From assembly GCA_963675135.1 (NCBI GenBank), contig OY776128.1, forward strand, positions 71,802,670 through 71,866,669: a stretch of DNA of 64,000 nucleotides, in the 5' to 3' direction. Both the position numbers and the translations under genes were made by a program. Positions 1 through 11,721 of the stretch are shown here, in pieces; position 1 is the first letter of the stretch; the number at the start of each line of letters is the position of its first letter. The notes beneath the pieces are model-generated. The model ran no database searches. It saw only the letters and a list, made by a program, of their open reading frames with translations, and was not told the origin of the DNA. This DNA comes from Galeopsis tetrahit. Lineage: Eukaryota; Streptophyta; Magnoliopsida; Lamiales; Lamiaceae.

Positions 1-302
1 TGGTTTAAGGACTACAGGTGAAAATTTTAAAAAGATAAAGGATCATATGTGGATTAAATAAAAGTTACAGGACCATTTGTGATTTTTTTTCTCAATAGTT
101 AGTGATGTGGAATGACACGCAAGCAAATTCACCGGAATTTGACTCTCACGTGACCGGCACATGTGAATTCAGGTCATTTTTTTAATTTTTTGCCGAAAAG
201 GACATGTTGCAATAATAAAAGGACTACAGACGATAATTTAAAAAGAAAAAGGACCAAACGCGGATTCGACAAAAGTTACAGGACTGTTTGTAATATTTTT
301 CC
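1..302. repeat. Two direct copies of a MULE-like terminal sequence
   Basis: Two related stretches of about 80 bp lie in the same orientation (about 8-95 and 222-302). Both begin GGACTACAG and run into 'aaaagttacagga', followed by 'tttgt'. Between them is a CCGGAA/ACCGGCAC stretch of the kind found in the sub-terminal parts of long-TIR MULE-like MITEs elsewhere in this window (8620-9709). The window starts inside the element, so only one side is visible. No ORF is present. Confidence 0.45.
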
Positions 303-365
303 TAAAATTTGTTGTGAAAGTTATTTAGTCAGCTAATAATAATGACTTGTTTGGTTGACAAAAAG

Positions 366-720
366 CACTACAAAAAATGCCTAAATTAAATTAGAGACCA
401 AAGTTTTGAGACCGTCATAAAACAGTCTCAAATAAAGACTGATTTGAGACCGTTTTGAAAAAATTATGAAATTTGAGACTGATTTCACTTCAGTCTTTAA
501 TTTTATGTACTCAGACCATTTAGAGACCGTATTGGTGGTCTCTAACCCGAAATTAAATTTCTGATTTTAAATTTTGTTTTGAGACCGCATTAGCGGTCTT
601 TAATTGGTATTAAGAATTCTAATTCCTAAATTTTATTTTGACCGCCATTTTTTGCCCTCTCATTTAACGGTCTTTTTGTGAATATGGTCTCTAACCCGTT
701 TATAAATCCATTTGTAACCC
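366..720. mobile_element. CACTA-like (En/Spm) terminus with sub-terminal repeats
   Basis: A CACTACAAAAAATG terminus at 366 is followed by many copies of a GAGACCG/CGGTCTC-type motif in both orientations up to about 690. A CACTA end plus clustered short sub-terminal repeats is the usual En/Spm layout. The opposite terminus (CATTTTTTGTAGTG) was not found in the window, so this is probably a broken element. Its interior seems to continue at 721-809 and 1468-1570, interrupted by a hAT-like MITE. Confidence 0.55.
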
Positions 721-809
721 TAATTCATTTGTACCGCCTCTTTCATTTTCACCCTACACAATTTCTCACGGCCCTCACTCGCGATTCTCTCTTGCTCTCC
801 CGCCGCTAC

Positions 810-1467
810 TAGAGTTGGCAAATCGGGCTGCCCGACCCAGCCCATCAGACCAAGCGATGTTCATGGACTGGGTCAAGACGGCCCATGAATTAGTCAGGCC
901 TATAAAATGTGAGCCCAACCTAGCCCATCCTAGCCCACTGGGCTAGCGGACCGGCCCAGCCCATGAAATAATTTTTAAAAATAATATGTTTAGCAAAAAT
1001 TATATATATAAATCTTTTATTGGTCACATACTCACATATAATTGTTATTTATACAAATAATTATAATTAAACATATGCAATACTAATGTATTAACTATAC
1101 ATAACTCATAAACGGTCATAATCAGTATAACATTACACTATATAACAACTTCAAATAAAATTATAAATAATTCATAAGTTCAAATTTCCAAGTCAAAATA
1201 AAATAAAAACACAATAATATTTAAATATAAAATACTTTACTTATTTTAATTATCTATTTGCTTAAAGAAAAAATATTGATCGGGCCAAACATGTTGTCCA
1301 TGGGCCGACGGGCCAAATTCAGCCTAGCCCATTAGGCCCACCGGACTTATCGGGTTGGCCCAAATAGGCCTAGTTCTATAAGGGCCTCTAATTATAGAGC
1401 CCAACCCATACTAGGTTTTGGGTTGGCCGAACCGGCCCATCGTGTCGGGCTTAAATTGTCGGCTCTA
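810..1467. mobile_element. hAT-like MITE rich in GGGCC motifs
   Basis: The ends form an imperfect inverted repeat: TAGAGTTGGCAAATCGGGC on the left, and TAGAGCCGACAATTTAAGCC as the reverse complement of the right end. Flanks GCCGCTAC (802-809) and GTCGCGAC (1468-1475) agree at 6 of 8 positions, as expected for an aged 8-bp hAT duplication. The ends are rich in GGGCC/GCCCA motifs and the middle is very AT-rich. It interrupts a GC-richer stretch of the preceding CACTA-like element. A similar left end (TAGGGCTGGCAA) is at 34815. Confidence 0.5.
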
Positions 1468-1570
1468 GTCGCGACGACTCCGACTCCGTCCCTGTTCTCA
1501 AGACGATATCGCCGATGCCGCCTCTTCGCCATCGCCTGTTGTTTATCAATCGTCTCCACCGAATTTAAGT

Positions 1571-2091
1571 TAAGGTAATTTTTGGGTTTTTCTGTTTTGA
1601 GATTCTGTTTTAAAGAATTGATACTAGAATATTAAAAGATGAGAGAAAAAAATTGATGAGAAAAAAATATTAGATGAGTATGAGATTAAATATAATAAAA
1701 TAATAAATAAAGTATAAGTGATGTTATTGAGAAAGAGAAAGAGAGAGGAGAAAAAAGAATATGCAAAAAAAAAAAATTAAATGAAAAACTTATTGTATAA
1801 TTTATAGTGGGATGGAGGGAGTATATAATAAAGAAATTAAAGCTAAAAATTCTAAGACAATGAGTTTCAAAATTTACTCACAAACGAAAGTTGTAATATT
1901 CCATGAAATAACTCCATAATTCAATGCATCCTTTTCACAGAAGTGTGACGTGTCGTGTATCCGATGGAACAACTTTAATATTTTAAAGCTGAAAAAGTGA
2001 TTACAACTTTTGCAAAGTGAAGAATTAATGGATTACAGCTTTTGCAAAGTGAAGAAATGGATTGCAGCTTTTGCAATGATGTGTGAGAGAG
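1571..2091. other. Intergenic AT-rich stretch, no gene seen
   Basis: Purine-rich AT sequence. A GGATGGAGGGAGTATA motif near 1810 matches the CTCCCTCCGT terminus of Stowaway-like MITEs. A short tandem repeat of about 30 bp (containing CTTTTGCAAAGTGAAGAA) covers about 1999-2077 in 2-3 copies. No coding sequence is supported. Confidence 0.4.
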
Positions 2092-2109
2092 AGAATTGAA
2101 GGTGGGATT

Positions 2110-2401
2110 TTTTTTTTGAACAGTAAAGGATGTTTCATTAACCACGAGTAAAGGGTACTCAACCCAAATATTTACACGTATATACTATAAACTCAAGAGT
2201 TCATAGTTTTTAGAGATCCTGTTAAAATTACTCGATGGTACACAGATGTGGGTTAATTACATAACCAGGTTGAAAGAGATGAGTTAGACGCCAAGGCGTT
2301 TTTTCCTCCGTACCAGTTTCACACACTAATCTTTATCTTCTCCACGACTCTCTTAATTTCTTGCCTCGATCCTTTGAACCTCAGTTCGTTTCTAGAGTTC
2401 C
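2110..2401 (-). mobile_element. 5'-truncated LINE insertion (non-LTR retrotransposon)
   Basis: An 18-bp direct repeat, AGAATTGAAGGTGGGATT, flanks the insertion exactly (2092-2109 and 2402-2419). The insertion has a poly-T run at its left end, which is a poly(A) tail on the minus strand. The minus-strand reading contains a short open segment (FWNSRNELRFKG..., 2319-2401) resembling the C-terminal end of plant LINE ORF2 proteins. A long TSD, a poly(A) tail and severe 5' truncation are the signature of target-primed reverse transcription. Confidence 0.8.
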
Positions 2402-2854
2402 AGAATTGAAGGTGGGATTGATTGGCGTTCAAAAGTGATGAAATTTGATCATCATACAAAAGTGTGTTGTTTCTTTTGATGATTACTTGGATCCCCATAA
2501 AAGAATGCATGTCCCTACTAATTTAATAATTTGAGCTATATAAAATTAATTAATACTTTTCACACATTATATATATTTTATCAATACACACTACAATGTA
2601 CGATCTAGTTTGATAAAAATTAATTCATTGTTTTTGTTTGTACAAATTTATTAATAGGCATACTTTCACTTATAAAAAAAAAAGGTAGACTTTCATAATA
2701 AAAATATTTATTCTTTCATTACCCTAGTACAACATTCTATAAAAATAATTTATATTCTTTAAAATTTGTAAAAAAAAATTGTGCATATAAAGTTTGGATT
2801 GGGAAAGTAATACCGAATATAAAAATCGCAACATTCACCCCTGGTGTTACTAAC

Positions 2855-4000
2855 GGAACGGGATCTCCTATTATACAACGGTAGTGTTACATCCTCTGTT
2901 ACATAGCTTAGATGAATGTCATGTGTCTTAAATATAAATGTAGTTAATAGTTAATTTTGATTAATTAAGAACAAAATAAAATTAAAATTTTCATATTCAC
3001 TTTCCAAATCTAACTAAATTTATTTTTTAAAACTTTTTGACATAAATAGAAAAAAAAAAATTAATTTTATGAAGCTAAAATTGAAAAAAAATTGATCAAC
3101 AGTCAACAATCTGTCTAAATGTAAAATTTGAAAAAAAAAATTAAAATATAATTTTTTTAAAGTAATATTGAGATATTATGAAACAACAATATAAAAATTA
3201 TTGTGATAAAAATTATAAATACAAAATATAAAACAACAAAATTAAATACAAAATTTAATATAAAATCGATATGAATTTCTTAAATAATTTTGTGTGAAAT
3301 ATAAAATTGAAGAATATAATTAAATATAAAACTGAAAAATCATAGAAAAATATAATTAAATATAAAACTGAAAAATAGTTTTTAAAAAAAATTGAATAAA
3401 AGTTCTATAATCATTTTTTTACATTTTATATAAATTGATCGTAAAATATTTAAATAAATCGATTTTGTATTTAATTATATTTATTCAACACTTTTGTTTA
3501 ATATAAATGTTAAACTTAATATAAGAAAATTTTAATGAAAAAATTCAGTTTTGTATTTAATTATATTTCAATAAAATTTTAAAAAATATTAAATTATATA
3601 TTTTTTAAATGCTTTTATATATTCTGTTTTGTATTGATGTAATTATATTTAAATAAAATGTAAAAAATTATTAAATAACTTTAAAATATTTAATTATATT
3701 TAAATAAACTTGTTGTAAATTTTTTTTGATATAGTTTAAAATTTTAATGAATGAAATTATTAAAATAATTTGAATAAAAAAATATTTTTCTATAATTGTA
3801 CAAAAAAAAATTACGCGACTTTTTTTTTTAATTTAAATTTTGAAAGATTTAGTTAGATTTAAAGAGAGTAAAAGGGTTTTATTTTGACCTTAATTAACCT
3901 AAATTAGTAATTAATTAAATTGGTAATTAAAACACATGTCATTCATCTAAGCTATGTAACAGAAGATGTAACACCGTTGTGTAACAGGAGATCTCGCCCC
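2855..4000. mobile_element. MULE-type MITE, family A, copy 1
   Basis: The terminal inverted repeats are about 75 bp: the left reads from GGAACGGGATCTCC through GTTACATCCTCTGTTACATAG to GAATGTCATGTG, and the right reads the same in reverse. The left flank is GTTACTAAC (2846-2854). The right flank is GTTAC followed by GGAATTAC and TAAC, which looks like the 9-bp target duplication with an 8-bp insertion. The interior is AT-rich with no coding capacity. A cleaner copy of the same family is at 20624-21729, which fixes the boundaries. Confidence 0.7.
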
Positions 4001-4207
4001 GTTACGGAATTACTAACTATGTCATTTTGCACACGTATACATGAAAAAAATTGTGGATCTCAATTATATTGAATTGAAGAAAACAAAACTTCCATTCATT
4101 AGTCTACAACTGGAAAGTTTAAAAAAAAATTGTAAATATTCTAATTAATTGGATTTCCATCGTAATTTATTTAATTTTTTGAAATTCAAATATTATGAGA
4201 AGGAAAT

Positions 4208-5150
4208 AATTGAGATATCACAAATGGTCCTATCATTTTGTCTGAATTCACAAAAGGTCCTTTAACTTTTTAATTGATCAATTTATCATTTTAATTTCAA
4301 TTTTGGTCCTTTGAGTCTAATTTCAGTCCTATGATTCTAATTTTTATCGTTTTAATCCAATTTAATCATTCACACCAGAATAGAACATGTGTATTTTACA
4401 CAATATTTTTTTTTGGCATTTTTAACCCATCATCTGATACATGCTATTTTGAATAGAAATAAGAGTGATATATTTAATATAAAATTTTAATAAATATTTA
4501 TTTATATAAATATTTTTTCAAAACCTTAATTTTATCTTTTTTTTATGTTTTTTTTACCAAATATTTATTTATAATCAAATCTATAATTTCGTGTGTTCAT
4601 TTAAATTAAATAAAAAAGGGATATATCTAATACAAAATTAAAAAAAGACAAATTAATTTCAACAAAACAAATTAAAACATCAAATTCAATTACGTATTAA
4701 TATTATAAAATACATATTTCAATTATGTGTTAATATTACAAAATACATATTTCAATTACGTATTAATATTACAAAATACATATGTATATCTTTTAGTGTA
4801 TATACACAATTATCATCTAAAATTAGAAATTAAAATAATACTAATATTTAGTGTTTCATATTTTTAAATTGTTTTAAGTTGATCTTGTGTATTTTTAGTC
4901 CTACAAATAATTTATGTATCGGATGATATGTTAAAAATACTGGAAAAAAATTCGCGTAAAATACACACGTTCTATTCTGATGTGTAGGATTGAAATTTAA
5001 TTAAAATAACTGAAATTGGGACTAAAGGACCAAATTGAGATAAAAAGATCAAGATTTAGACTAAAATGACTAAAATTGATAAAAAAAAAATTACATGAAT
5101 TTTGCGAATTAGGACAAAATTACGGGATCATTTGTGAATTTATCTCAATT
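4208..5150. mobile_element. Long-TIR non-autonomous DNA transposon (MULE-like)
   Basis: Terminal inverted repeats begin AATTGAGATA (4208) and end TATCTCAATT (5150). Sub-terminal inverted homology continues through CACAAATG(G/A)TCC and on through diverged motifs for over 100 bp. The interior is AT-rich with short internal repeats (for example AATTACGTATTAATATTA near 4690-4770) and no ORF. A clean target duplication was not found, partly because the right flank has since been tandemly duplicated. Confidence 0.5.
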
Positions 5151-5229
5151 CCATTTCTTGTAAATTAGACTTGTCATCATTTGTGAATTTATCTCAATTC
5201 CATTTCTTGTAAATTAGACTTGTCATCGC
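5129..5229. repeat. About 49-bp tandem duplication over a transposon end
   Basis: The segment containing CATTTGTGAATTTATCTCAA and ending in TTGTAAATTAGACTTGTCAT occurs twice in immediate succession. The first copy includes the right terminus of the 4208-5150 element, so the duplication is younger than that insertion. Confidence 0.7.
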
Positions 5230-6097
5230 TTTGTAAATGTTATAAATATTTTTCGAACTTCAAATCTTGTTAGGGTTTATTTAGTTCTTAATTAACAATT
5301 AATTCTTTTAAAAAGGCAAAAAACATAGTCTGCATAAGTTCCAAAATATACTAAAGTAAAGTCAAATAGAAATACAACATATTGAGCGAACTGGTAAAGA
5401 GTGAAATTAAAGAAACGAAGCTTGACAAAATCAGTACAGGTGTACAACTCATGTATATCCACTATGCCAAATAAGCTGATAGACAGCGGTTAAAAACCGT
5501 TGTAAATTGATATCAGCAAACGCTGTGGTACAAAGCACTGATAGACAGCGGTTATTAACCCCATGTTATTAACCGCTGTTATTCCATTAAAACCGATGTG
5601 GTATGTGCTCGGTTTTAACCCCTTACAATATTTACGATAGCAGTTTTATTAGTTATGACAGCAGTTATGAACCGCTGTTGTTTGAATTTACTACAGCGGT
5701 TTTTTACCGCTGTTGTTTTGAATTACTACAGCGGTTTTTAACAGCTGTTATTTATTAACAACCGTTGTTGTACTTGCTCTATAACAACAGTTGTATTAGC
5801 TATAACAACGGTTATTAACCGCTGTTGTATATATCCAATATTTTTAAAAAAATAATGAAATTTCCATTTGCTAAATTAATAAAAATAAAATACAAAAGCT
5901 AAAAAAATCATAAATTGATTAATTGTGAATGAAATTAAAGTCCTTACAAAATCCACCAATCATCATAATTAATGTTTAATGTACGACACATCTATGTATA
6001 TATATAAATTCAACTAGCTACTATTACAATAAATTTATTAATTAGCAATCCCTCCCAACACACGTGCTTTCCTCTCTACTCAATCATTTATGGTTGC

Positions 6098-6212
6098 ACG
6101 CATGTAGCCCACTTCAACCATACTTCGTCAATTTGAGCTTTCGTGTAAGTTTTCACGCATGTAGCCCACTCCAACCGTACTTCGTCAATTTGAGCTTTCG
6201 TGTAAGTTTTTT
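6098..6212. repeat. About 58-bp tandem duplication inside the CACTA element
   Basis: Two adjacent copies contain CGCATGTAGCCCACT, CGTCAATTTGAGCTTTCGTG and TAAGTTTT, with a few substitutions. No coding function is supported. Confidence 0.7.
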
Positions 6213-6446
6213 CTACAAACTATTAATTGCAAGCACATACAATATTATAAGGTACAAAAAGTCAATTAATTAATAAATATAATGTGATTGTAAAGTACAA
6301 CAATTACCATTAATTGCAACGAGTATATGTCAATAAGCATATAAGATACTAACAAAAAAAAGTAAATAAAGTTCATAAGAGGATGTTAATGTACTTACAA
6401 GTATAGCGTTCCATATATGATTCTTGTCTTCCTTTGGAAGAAGGTG

Positions 6447-6791
6447 TCAAGTTAGATATGTAATCTTCACTTTTTCTCTTACAATAACACCAATGTAGCT
6501 TTCCAACTTAGCACCATTATTCCTTAGATATGTAATCTTCACTTTTTCTCTTACAATAACACCAATGTAGCTTTCCAACTTAGCACCATTATTCCTTACA
6601 GGCTGCCCATATTCGTTGAAAACTACTTTTGTCCTCACTCCACCAATCCGACCCTTATCAAGACAATGCATGTGTGTAGGTCCTCTCCAACAATTACCAC
6701 TTGTAATATTTTTTGGCAAATGAGACTTATAGTCATCATGATCTACCTTAATCTTTTTACGAGGTGCCATATGCACAAACCTATTCATCAC
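6447..6791 (-). pseudogene. Ptta/En/Spm transposase-like (Transposase_24) fragment
   Basis: This 114-residue minus-strand frame contains RTKVVFNEYGQPV and NGAKLESYIGVIVRE, typical of the plant Transposase_24 (Ptta/En/Spm) domain found in CACTA elements. A 72-bp tandem duplication (about 6454-6597) repeats the NGAKLESYIGVIVRE segment, so the domain core is present twice. Known domains of this family are longer and followed by more C-terminal sequence, so this is a remnant, or one exon of a broken gene. Its position inside an intact pair of CACTA ends fits an element-encoded origin. No activity is expected. Confidence 0.6.
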
Positions 6792-7446
6792 AAAAAATAT
6801 AGTACGTGGATAATTAGCACAAGCCCAACAAGGTGACTTTTATCTTGGCATTGATTGAAGAATTAAAAAAATATAACTTTTAGATAGCATATAGAATTTA
6901 TAAATTTCTTTAAAGTTATGTCCATCAATGAAAAATCATAAATATTCAACGCATAAGGATTTTGGGTACTATGACATAAATAATTAGAACAAATTATAAC
7001 ATAATAATTTTAATTCCAATTTAGAACATACGTTTTCTTTAATTGGATGTATTGTCCACTATGGCCTTTTCAACTCCAATTAATTCCAACTTCTTCAATT
7101 TTCACATGAATCTTGAATTGTGATTTAAGCATAATACGAGGATGTTTAATATGAATTATATGATTCTATATATGAATGACACATATAACAGATTTCATAT
7201 AAAAAAATCTATTTCATCTAAAATGGAAACAATCCACATCATCCAACAACATATATACTAAAGCAATTATTACCAATGTCAGATGTAACTGTTTTTTATC
7301 AGAAAAAAAGTATATTGCATAAGCCGGGTATGAGAATTACCCAATGTTAACAACAATTGCTATGAATCAATATTAACAAGCATATGTTGCAATCTCTAGT
7401 GGATTCAAGAACCAGTGATCCTAATATTGAAAAAGTTGTTATTCTC

Positions 7447-7912
7447 AAAATCTATAAGCAAAAAAAAAAAAGTGATTGAGAGAGACCTGGAGATTGGGTA
7501 GTGAAAGAAATTGCGAGTGGAGGAGAAGATGATGAGGACGGGTAGGTGGACAACGTATTGCGATGAGGTGAAGAAGGAGCAAGACAACATATTGCGACGA
7601 AGAAGGAGCAAGACAACGTATTGCGACGAGGTGAAGAAGGAACAACTGCGGGTCGTTGCGTGCGGCTGAAATATGTGGAATGAATCTATAAGCAAAAAAA
7701 CATACAAAAAAAAGTGGATGAGAGAGACCTGGAGCTTGGGTAGTGAAAGAACTTGCAGGTGGAGGAGAAGATGATGAGGGCGATGGCGGACGGACGGTAG
7801 GTGGACAACGTATTGCGACGAGGTGAAGAAGGAAAAAACTGCGGGTCGTGTGGCTGAAGTATATGGAATGAAGAAGGGAACAACTGTGCGGCCGGAATAT
7901 ACCGACGTTCTT
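7447..7912. repeat. Diverged direct duplication of about 230 bp in the CACTA interior
   Basis: Two successive segments (about 7447-7680 and 7684-7912) share ATCTATAAGCAAAAAAA, GAGAGAGACCTGGAG, TTGGGTAGTGAAAGAA and GGAGGAGAAGATGATGAGG. The first also contains internal repeats of a TATTGCGACGA(G)GTGAAGAAGGA unit. At 7905-8005 a further unit of about 57 bp (GTTCTTCTTTAATGGTTTAA) is repeated twice. Minus-strand frames across this area are low-complexity and not convincing genes. Confidence 0.6.
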
Positions 7913-8619
7913 CTTTAATGGTTTAACAGCATACTCTCACTTAACATATAAAGGCGTTCTTCTTTAATGGTTTAACAACACACTCTCACTTAACATATAC
8001 ATGGATGCGGTTATATATAATATAATTATATCTACTTGATAACATTGATTAAATAACTAATTAAACTTATGATATATATAATATAATATATATAGTATTA
8101 TATGTATTAGATTTTATTTGATGTTATATTACAAATCTTTAAAAGATCAATAAAATTTTATATTTACGTGAGAATAATAAAATTTAGAAATTATTTTAAA
8201 TAAATATTAAATTTATTTTATAAGCATATAATAATTAAATTTGAATTATTTTTAAACTGAAGATTAAATAAATTTTGGGATTTAATTTTCCCTTTTTTAA
8301 TTCAAACTCCTCAGATTCTACTTTCATGTTTCCGTCTTTGTTTATTTAAGCAAACTCCCATAAAAAAAAAAAAAATTTGATATTTTTTATTGGCTTATAA
8401 ATATTTATCTTAAAATAAAATTCTTTATTTTATTTTTATTAATTTGATCATATATATTAATTTTAATGTTTTTCTCTTCTTTTTTCTATAAATATATATA
8501 TCTCAAATAAAATTATTTTTTTATTAATTTGAGAATAAATAATTTTATTTGAGGTAAATATTTATAAATCAATGAAGAATTGATTTATGAATATTAAAAA
8601 TTCTTCATTGATTTATGAT

Positions 8620-9709
8620 GAGAAAAATTCATTTTACGTCCGGTAACTTAGGCCTAATCCAATTTATATCCTTTAAGTTTTCACTTTTTCGATTTACGTC
8701 CTTTTTGGTCCAATTTACGTCATTTTCGCCGGAAAATTTTCACTCACCGGAATGTGAGGAATGAATTGGGATTCCGGCCAAATAGTACAATTTACGTCCT
8801 TTAAGTTTAAAATTTTAAAATTTAATAAATAAATTTTCTAAAAATATCTTTAAAATTTTTAAAATATTATTAAAAATCTAAAAACATCATTAAAATTAAA
8901 AACTATAAAATGTGAAAAATAAAATTCAAAATACCTTATTTAATTTTTTAAAAATCTCATTAAATATTATAAAATGTGTAAAATAAAAATAAAAAATTTT
9001 ACAATTCAAAAAATCGAAAATGTTTAACTTAAAATTAAGAAATTCGAAAATCTTATTAAAAATTCTAAAAATCTCTTTAATTTTTTTAAAATGTGTAGAT
9101 TAAATATTACTCCGTAAAAATTTTAAAAACCCATAAGAATAATAAAAATTATTAATATGTCATTAAAACCCAGACTTGATTCGAACTCATCCGTCATTAA
9201 AGTTTTTCTCGAACTCCTAAATTTTTTTGTATTCCACGACTTGATTGATTGTAGAACCGTGTCAAATTCATTTTAATGAGGTTTTTAGAATTTTATAATT
9301 TTTAATTTTATTTTAAAAAATTTGAAATTTATATATTTTTTATATTTAGAATTTTATATTTTTATGAGATTTTTAGAAATTTTTTATTTTTAATTTCCAA
9401 TATTTCAAATTTTTAGAATTTTAGATTTTTTAATTTTTTTTTTGAATTTATGAATTTTTTATTTTTATTTTACACAATTTATAAATTTTAATGATATTTT
9501 TTGTTTTTAATGAGATTTTTAATTTTTTAATTATTAATTTTTAATTTTCAAACTTAAAGGACGTAAATTGGACTATTTGACCGGAATTCCAATTTTCCGG
9601 CGAAAAGGACATAGATTGGACACCCTAGGACGTAAATTGAAAAAGTAAAAACTTAAAGTATAATAACTGGATTAGGCCTAAGTTACCGGACGTAAAATGA
9701 AATTTTCTC
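8620..9709. mobile_element. MULE-type MITE nested in the CACTA element
   Basis: A perfect 9-bp duplication ATTTATGAT (8611-8619, 9710-9718) flanks an element with very long terminal inverted repeats. The left starts GAGAAAAATTCATTTTACGT and continues GGTAACTTAGGCCTAATCC; the right mirrors this. Inverted homology extends about 180 bp through CCGGAA and GGACGTAAATTG motifs. The interior is AT-rich, non-coding and full of short direct repeats. A 9-bp TSD plus long TIRs point to the Mutator superfamily. Confidence 0.85.
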
Positions 9710-11373
9710 ATTTATGATTCAACTTAATAAAAAAAAAATCAAACACTTACAATAATATTATATAAATAGATTATTTTATTGCAGAATGTCGAAAAAATGA
9801 TACTCATCTATCCTCTAATCCTCTAATGAATCTAAAATATTTAGGAATTTAAATCCATCAACAATAATCTTTGCAAATCTTGGAAGGATAATAATCTTTT
9901 GCAAATCTTCGAAGGATAAATAAATAAAAAAACAAGTAAATGATTACCTACACATGTTACCACATTATCTTTACGAATACATGAAGGTTCGTTTTCATGT
10001 GTCATGTTCTTTTTTTTTTTCATTTTTGTTCTTTTTTTTGTAAGATATATATTTCAACCATTAAATGATGATAAGAACGCAGGTATATTTCATAACCGCA
10101 AAAGGTGTTTATCTATTTGATAATGAAATAATGATGTTGCTGAAAGTATATATATACAGAGGAGTATATACACAGAATATGCATATCTAAACCTAATGGG
10201 CTCAATAACTAAAACAACTTACGGCTTCAACGTCTAGGACATGCTTCGGACAGGAAGCTACGCTGTCTTCAAGGATTGAAGAACTATAAAAATAATATTC
10301 AGATACGTTTCAATAAATGAACAAAATACACATCTATTTTTTTTAATATATCAAGAAAAAAGAATAAATAATTATCTGAGAATAAATCAACCACTATGTA
10401 TTTCATTTCATGTATAGAAAAATATGATTCTCATCAATCAAGAAAAAAGAACAAATCAACCTCATATATGATTGAGGCATATTAATAGGCGTCAGAGAAA
10501 TAGAATGATTAGGAGAGTTTTCATATATCTCCTTTTTTATTTGTTTATGGACTGCCGTGATTTTCTTTCTAGATTTTTCCTAATTCTTTAATTTGTTTCA
10601 TATATTTTTCTCTAACATTTTAGAACTACTCCTTGATTTCATGAAATCTAACAATCAATTTTCACACCAACTAAAAAAAGAAGCAATGAATGATCAATTT
10701 ATGTCTCTGACGGCGGCTGCTCTCACAGAACGAGGGGCGCTTGAGGTTAAAATTAGATTTTCTTAATTTGTTTAATAATAATATATAGGACCTGATATTT
10801 TATAGATTTTAATAATTTTTTTATTAATAATATAATATATAGGAACAAATATTTTAAAACTTATATATTTGTTTAATTAAAATAAGTATATTGTGTTAAT
10901 CATTATATATTTCTTAATTGATAAAACTTAAAAAATAATTAAATTAAAAATAAAGTTCTTTATAAATCAATTAAATCTAAATTAAATCTTAAAAATATTA
11001 AATAATTAAATACAATTTTGAAGATTAATTACCAGATTTATTTTTTTAATATATTTATTTTTGAGAATTTAATCGTATTTCATAAAAAAAAAATCAGTAA
11101 TTTAAAAAAAAATTATCATATTTTTTTTATTTTATTTAATTATTTTTAAAGATTAATTTGATTATATTCCATAAGAGAAGCTATTACAGTGCATAACTAA
11201 AACATATCACAGCGGTTACGAAAAACAGTTGTCTATCAGCGCACAAATGGAACCTTTGACAGCGGTTCTGAAAAAAGATGCATATGACAGCGGTTTTTGA
11301 AGATTTAACAGCGGTTCTAAAAATAACCGTTTTTATTCAACTGCTGTAAAAAGCATAATTTGGCATAGTGATC

Positions 11374-11716
11374 ATTATCTGTTAAATTAGTAATACTCCT
11401 ATAAAGGCATCATTTTAAGATGAACAAATCTCACAATGATGCACATTTTATTACACATAGATTGTAATATATAACTAACAAACTTGTTCTTATAATGAAG
11501 CCAAAAGTCGTCTATATCACACACTCAAATTAATTGAAGCTTCTTTCATTCCACGCATGCATTAACAGTTATTTTAGCACAATATATCACTAAAAAAAAG
11601 CCTATATATGAATTGTAGGAGGGTACCATATACCAACAATGCATAAAAATAATCTATAAAAAACAACTTTAAATTGTCACACTAACAAAATAAAGGACCA
11701 CCCCGGCCCATACAAC
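11374..11716. other. Intergenic spacer between CACTA and copia elements
   Basis: About 340 bp of AT-rich DNA between two independently bounded elements. No gene, TIR or RNA gene was seen. Confidence 0.5.
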
Positions 11717-11721
11717 TCAAA

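Larger units (their letters stand above)
5460..11370. mobile_element. Complete non-autonomous CACTA transposon
   Basis: The termini are CACTATGCCAAAT at 5460-5472 and ATTTGGCATAGTG at 11358-11370, a perfect 13-bp inverted repeat. The flanks are ATC (5457-5459) and ATC (11371-11373), the 3-bp duplication expected for En/Spm. Dense sub-terminal motifs of the ACAGCGGTT type fill about 5480-5830 and 11175-11345. At 5911 bp it has no TNP2-type transposase; the only recognisable coding remnant is a Transposase_24-like segment at 6447-6791. Another MITE (8620-9709) and several tandem duplications sit inside. Mobilisation would need transposase from an autonomous relative. Confidence 0.9.

Noticed and set aside
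7405..7883. Minus-strand frames of 65-100 aa in the CACTA interior
   Set aside because: They are low-complexity Phe/Ser/Leu peptides created by a duplicated G/A-rich segment; no similarity to transposase genes.
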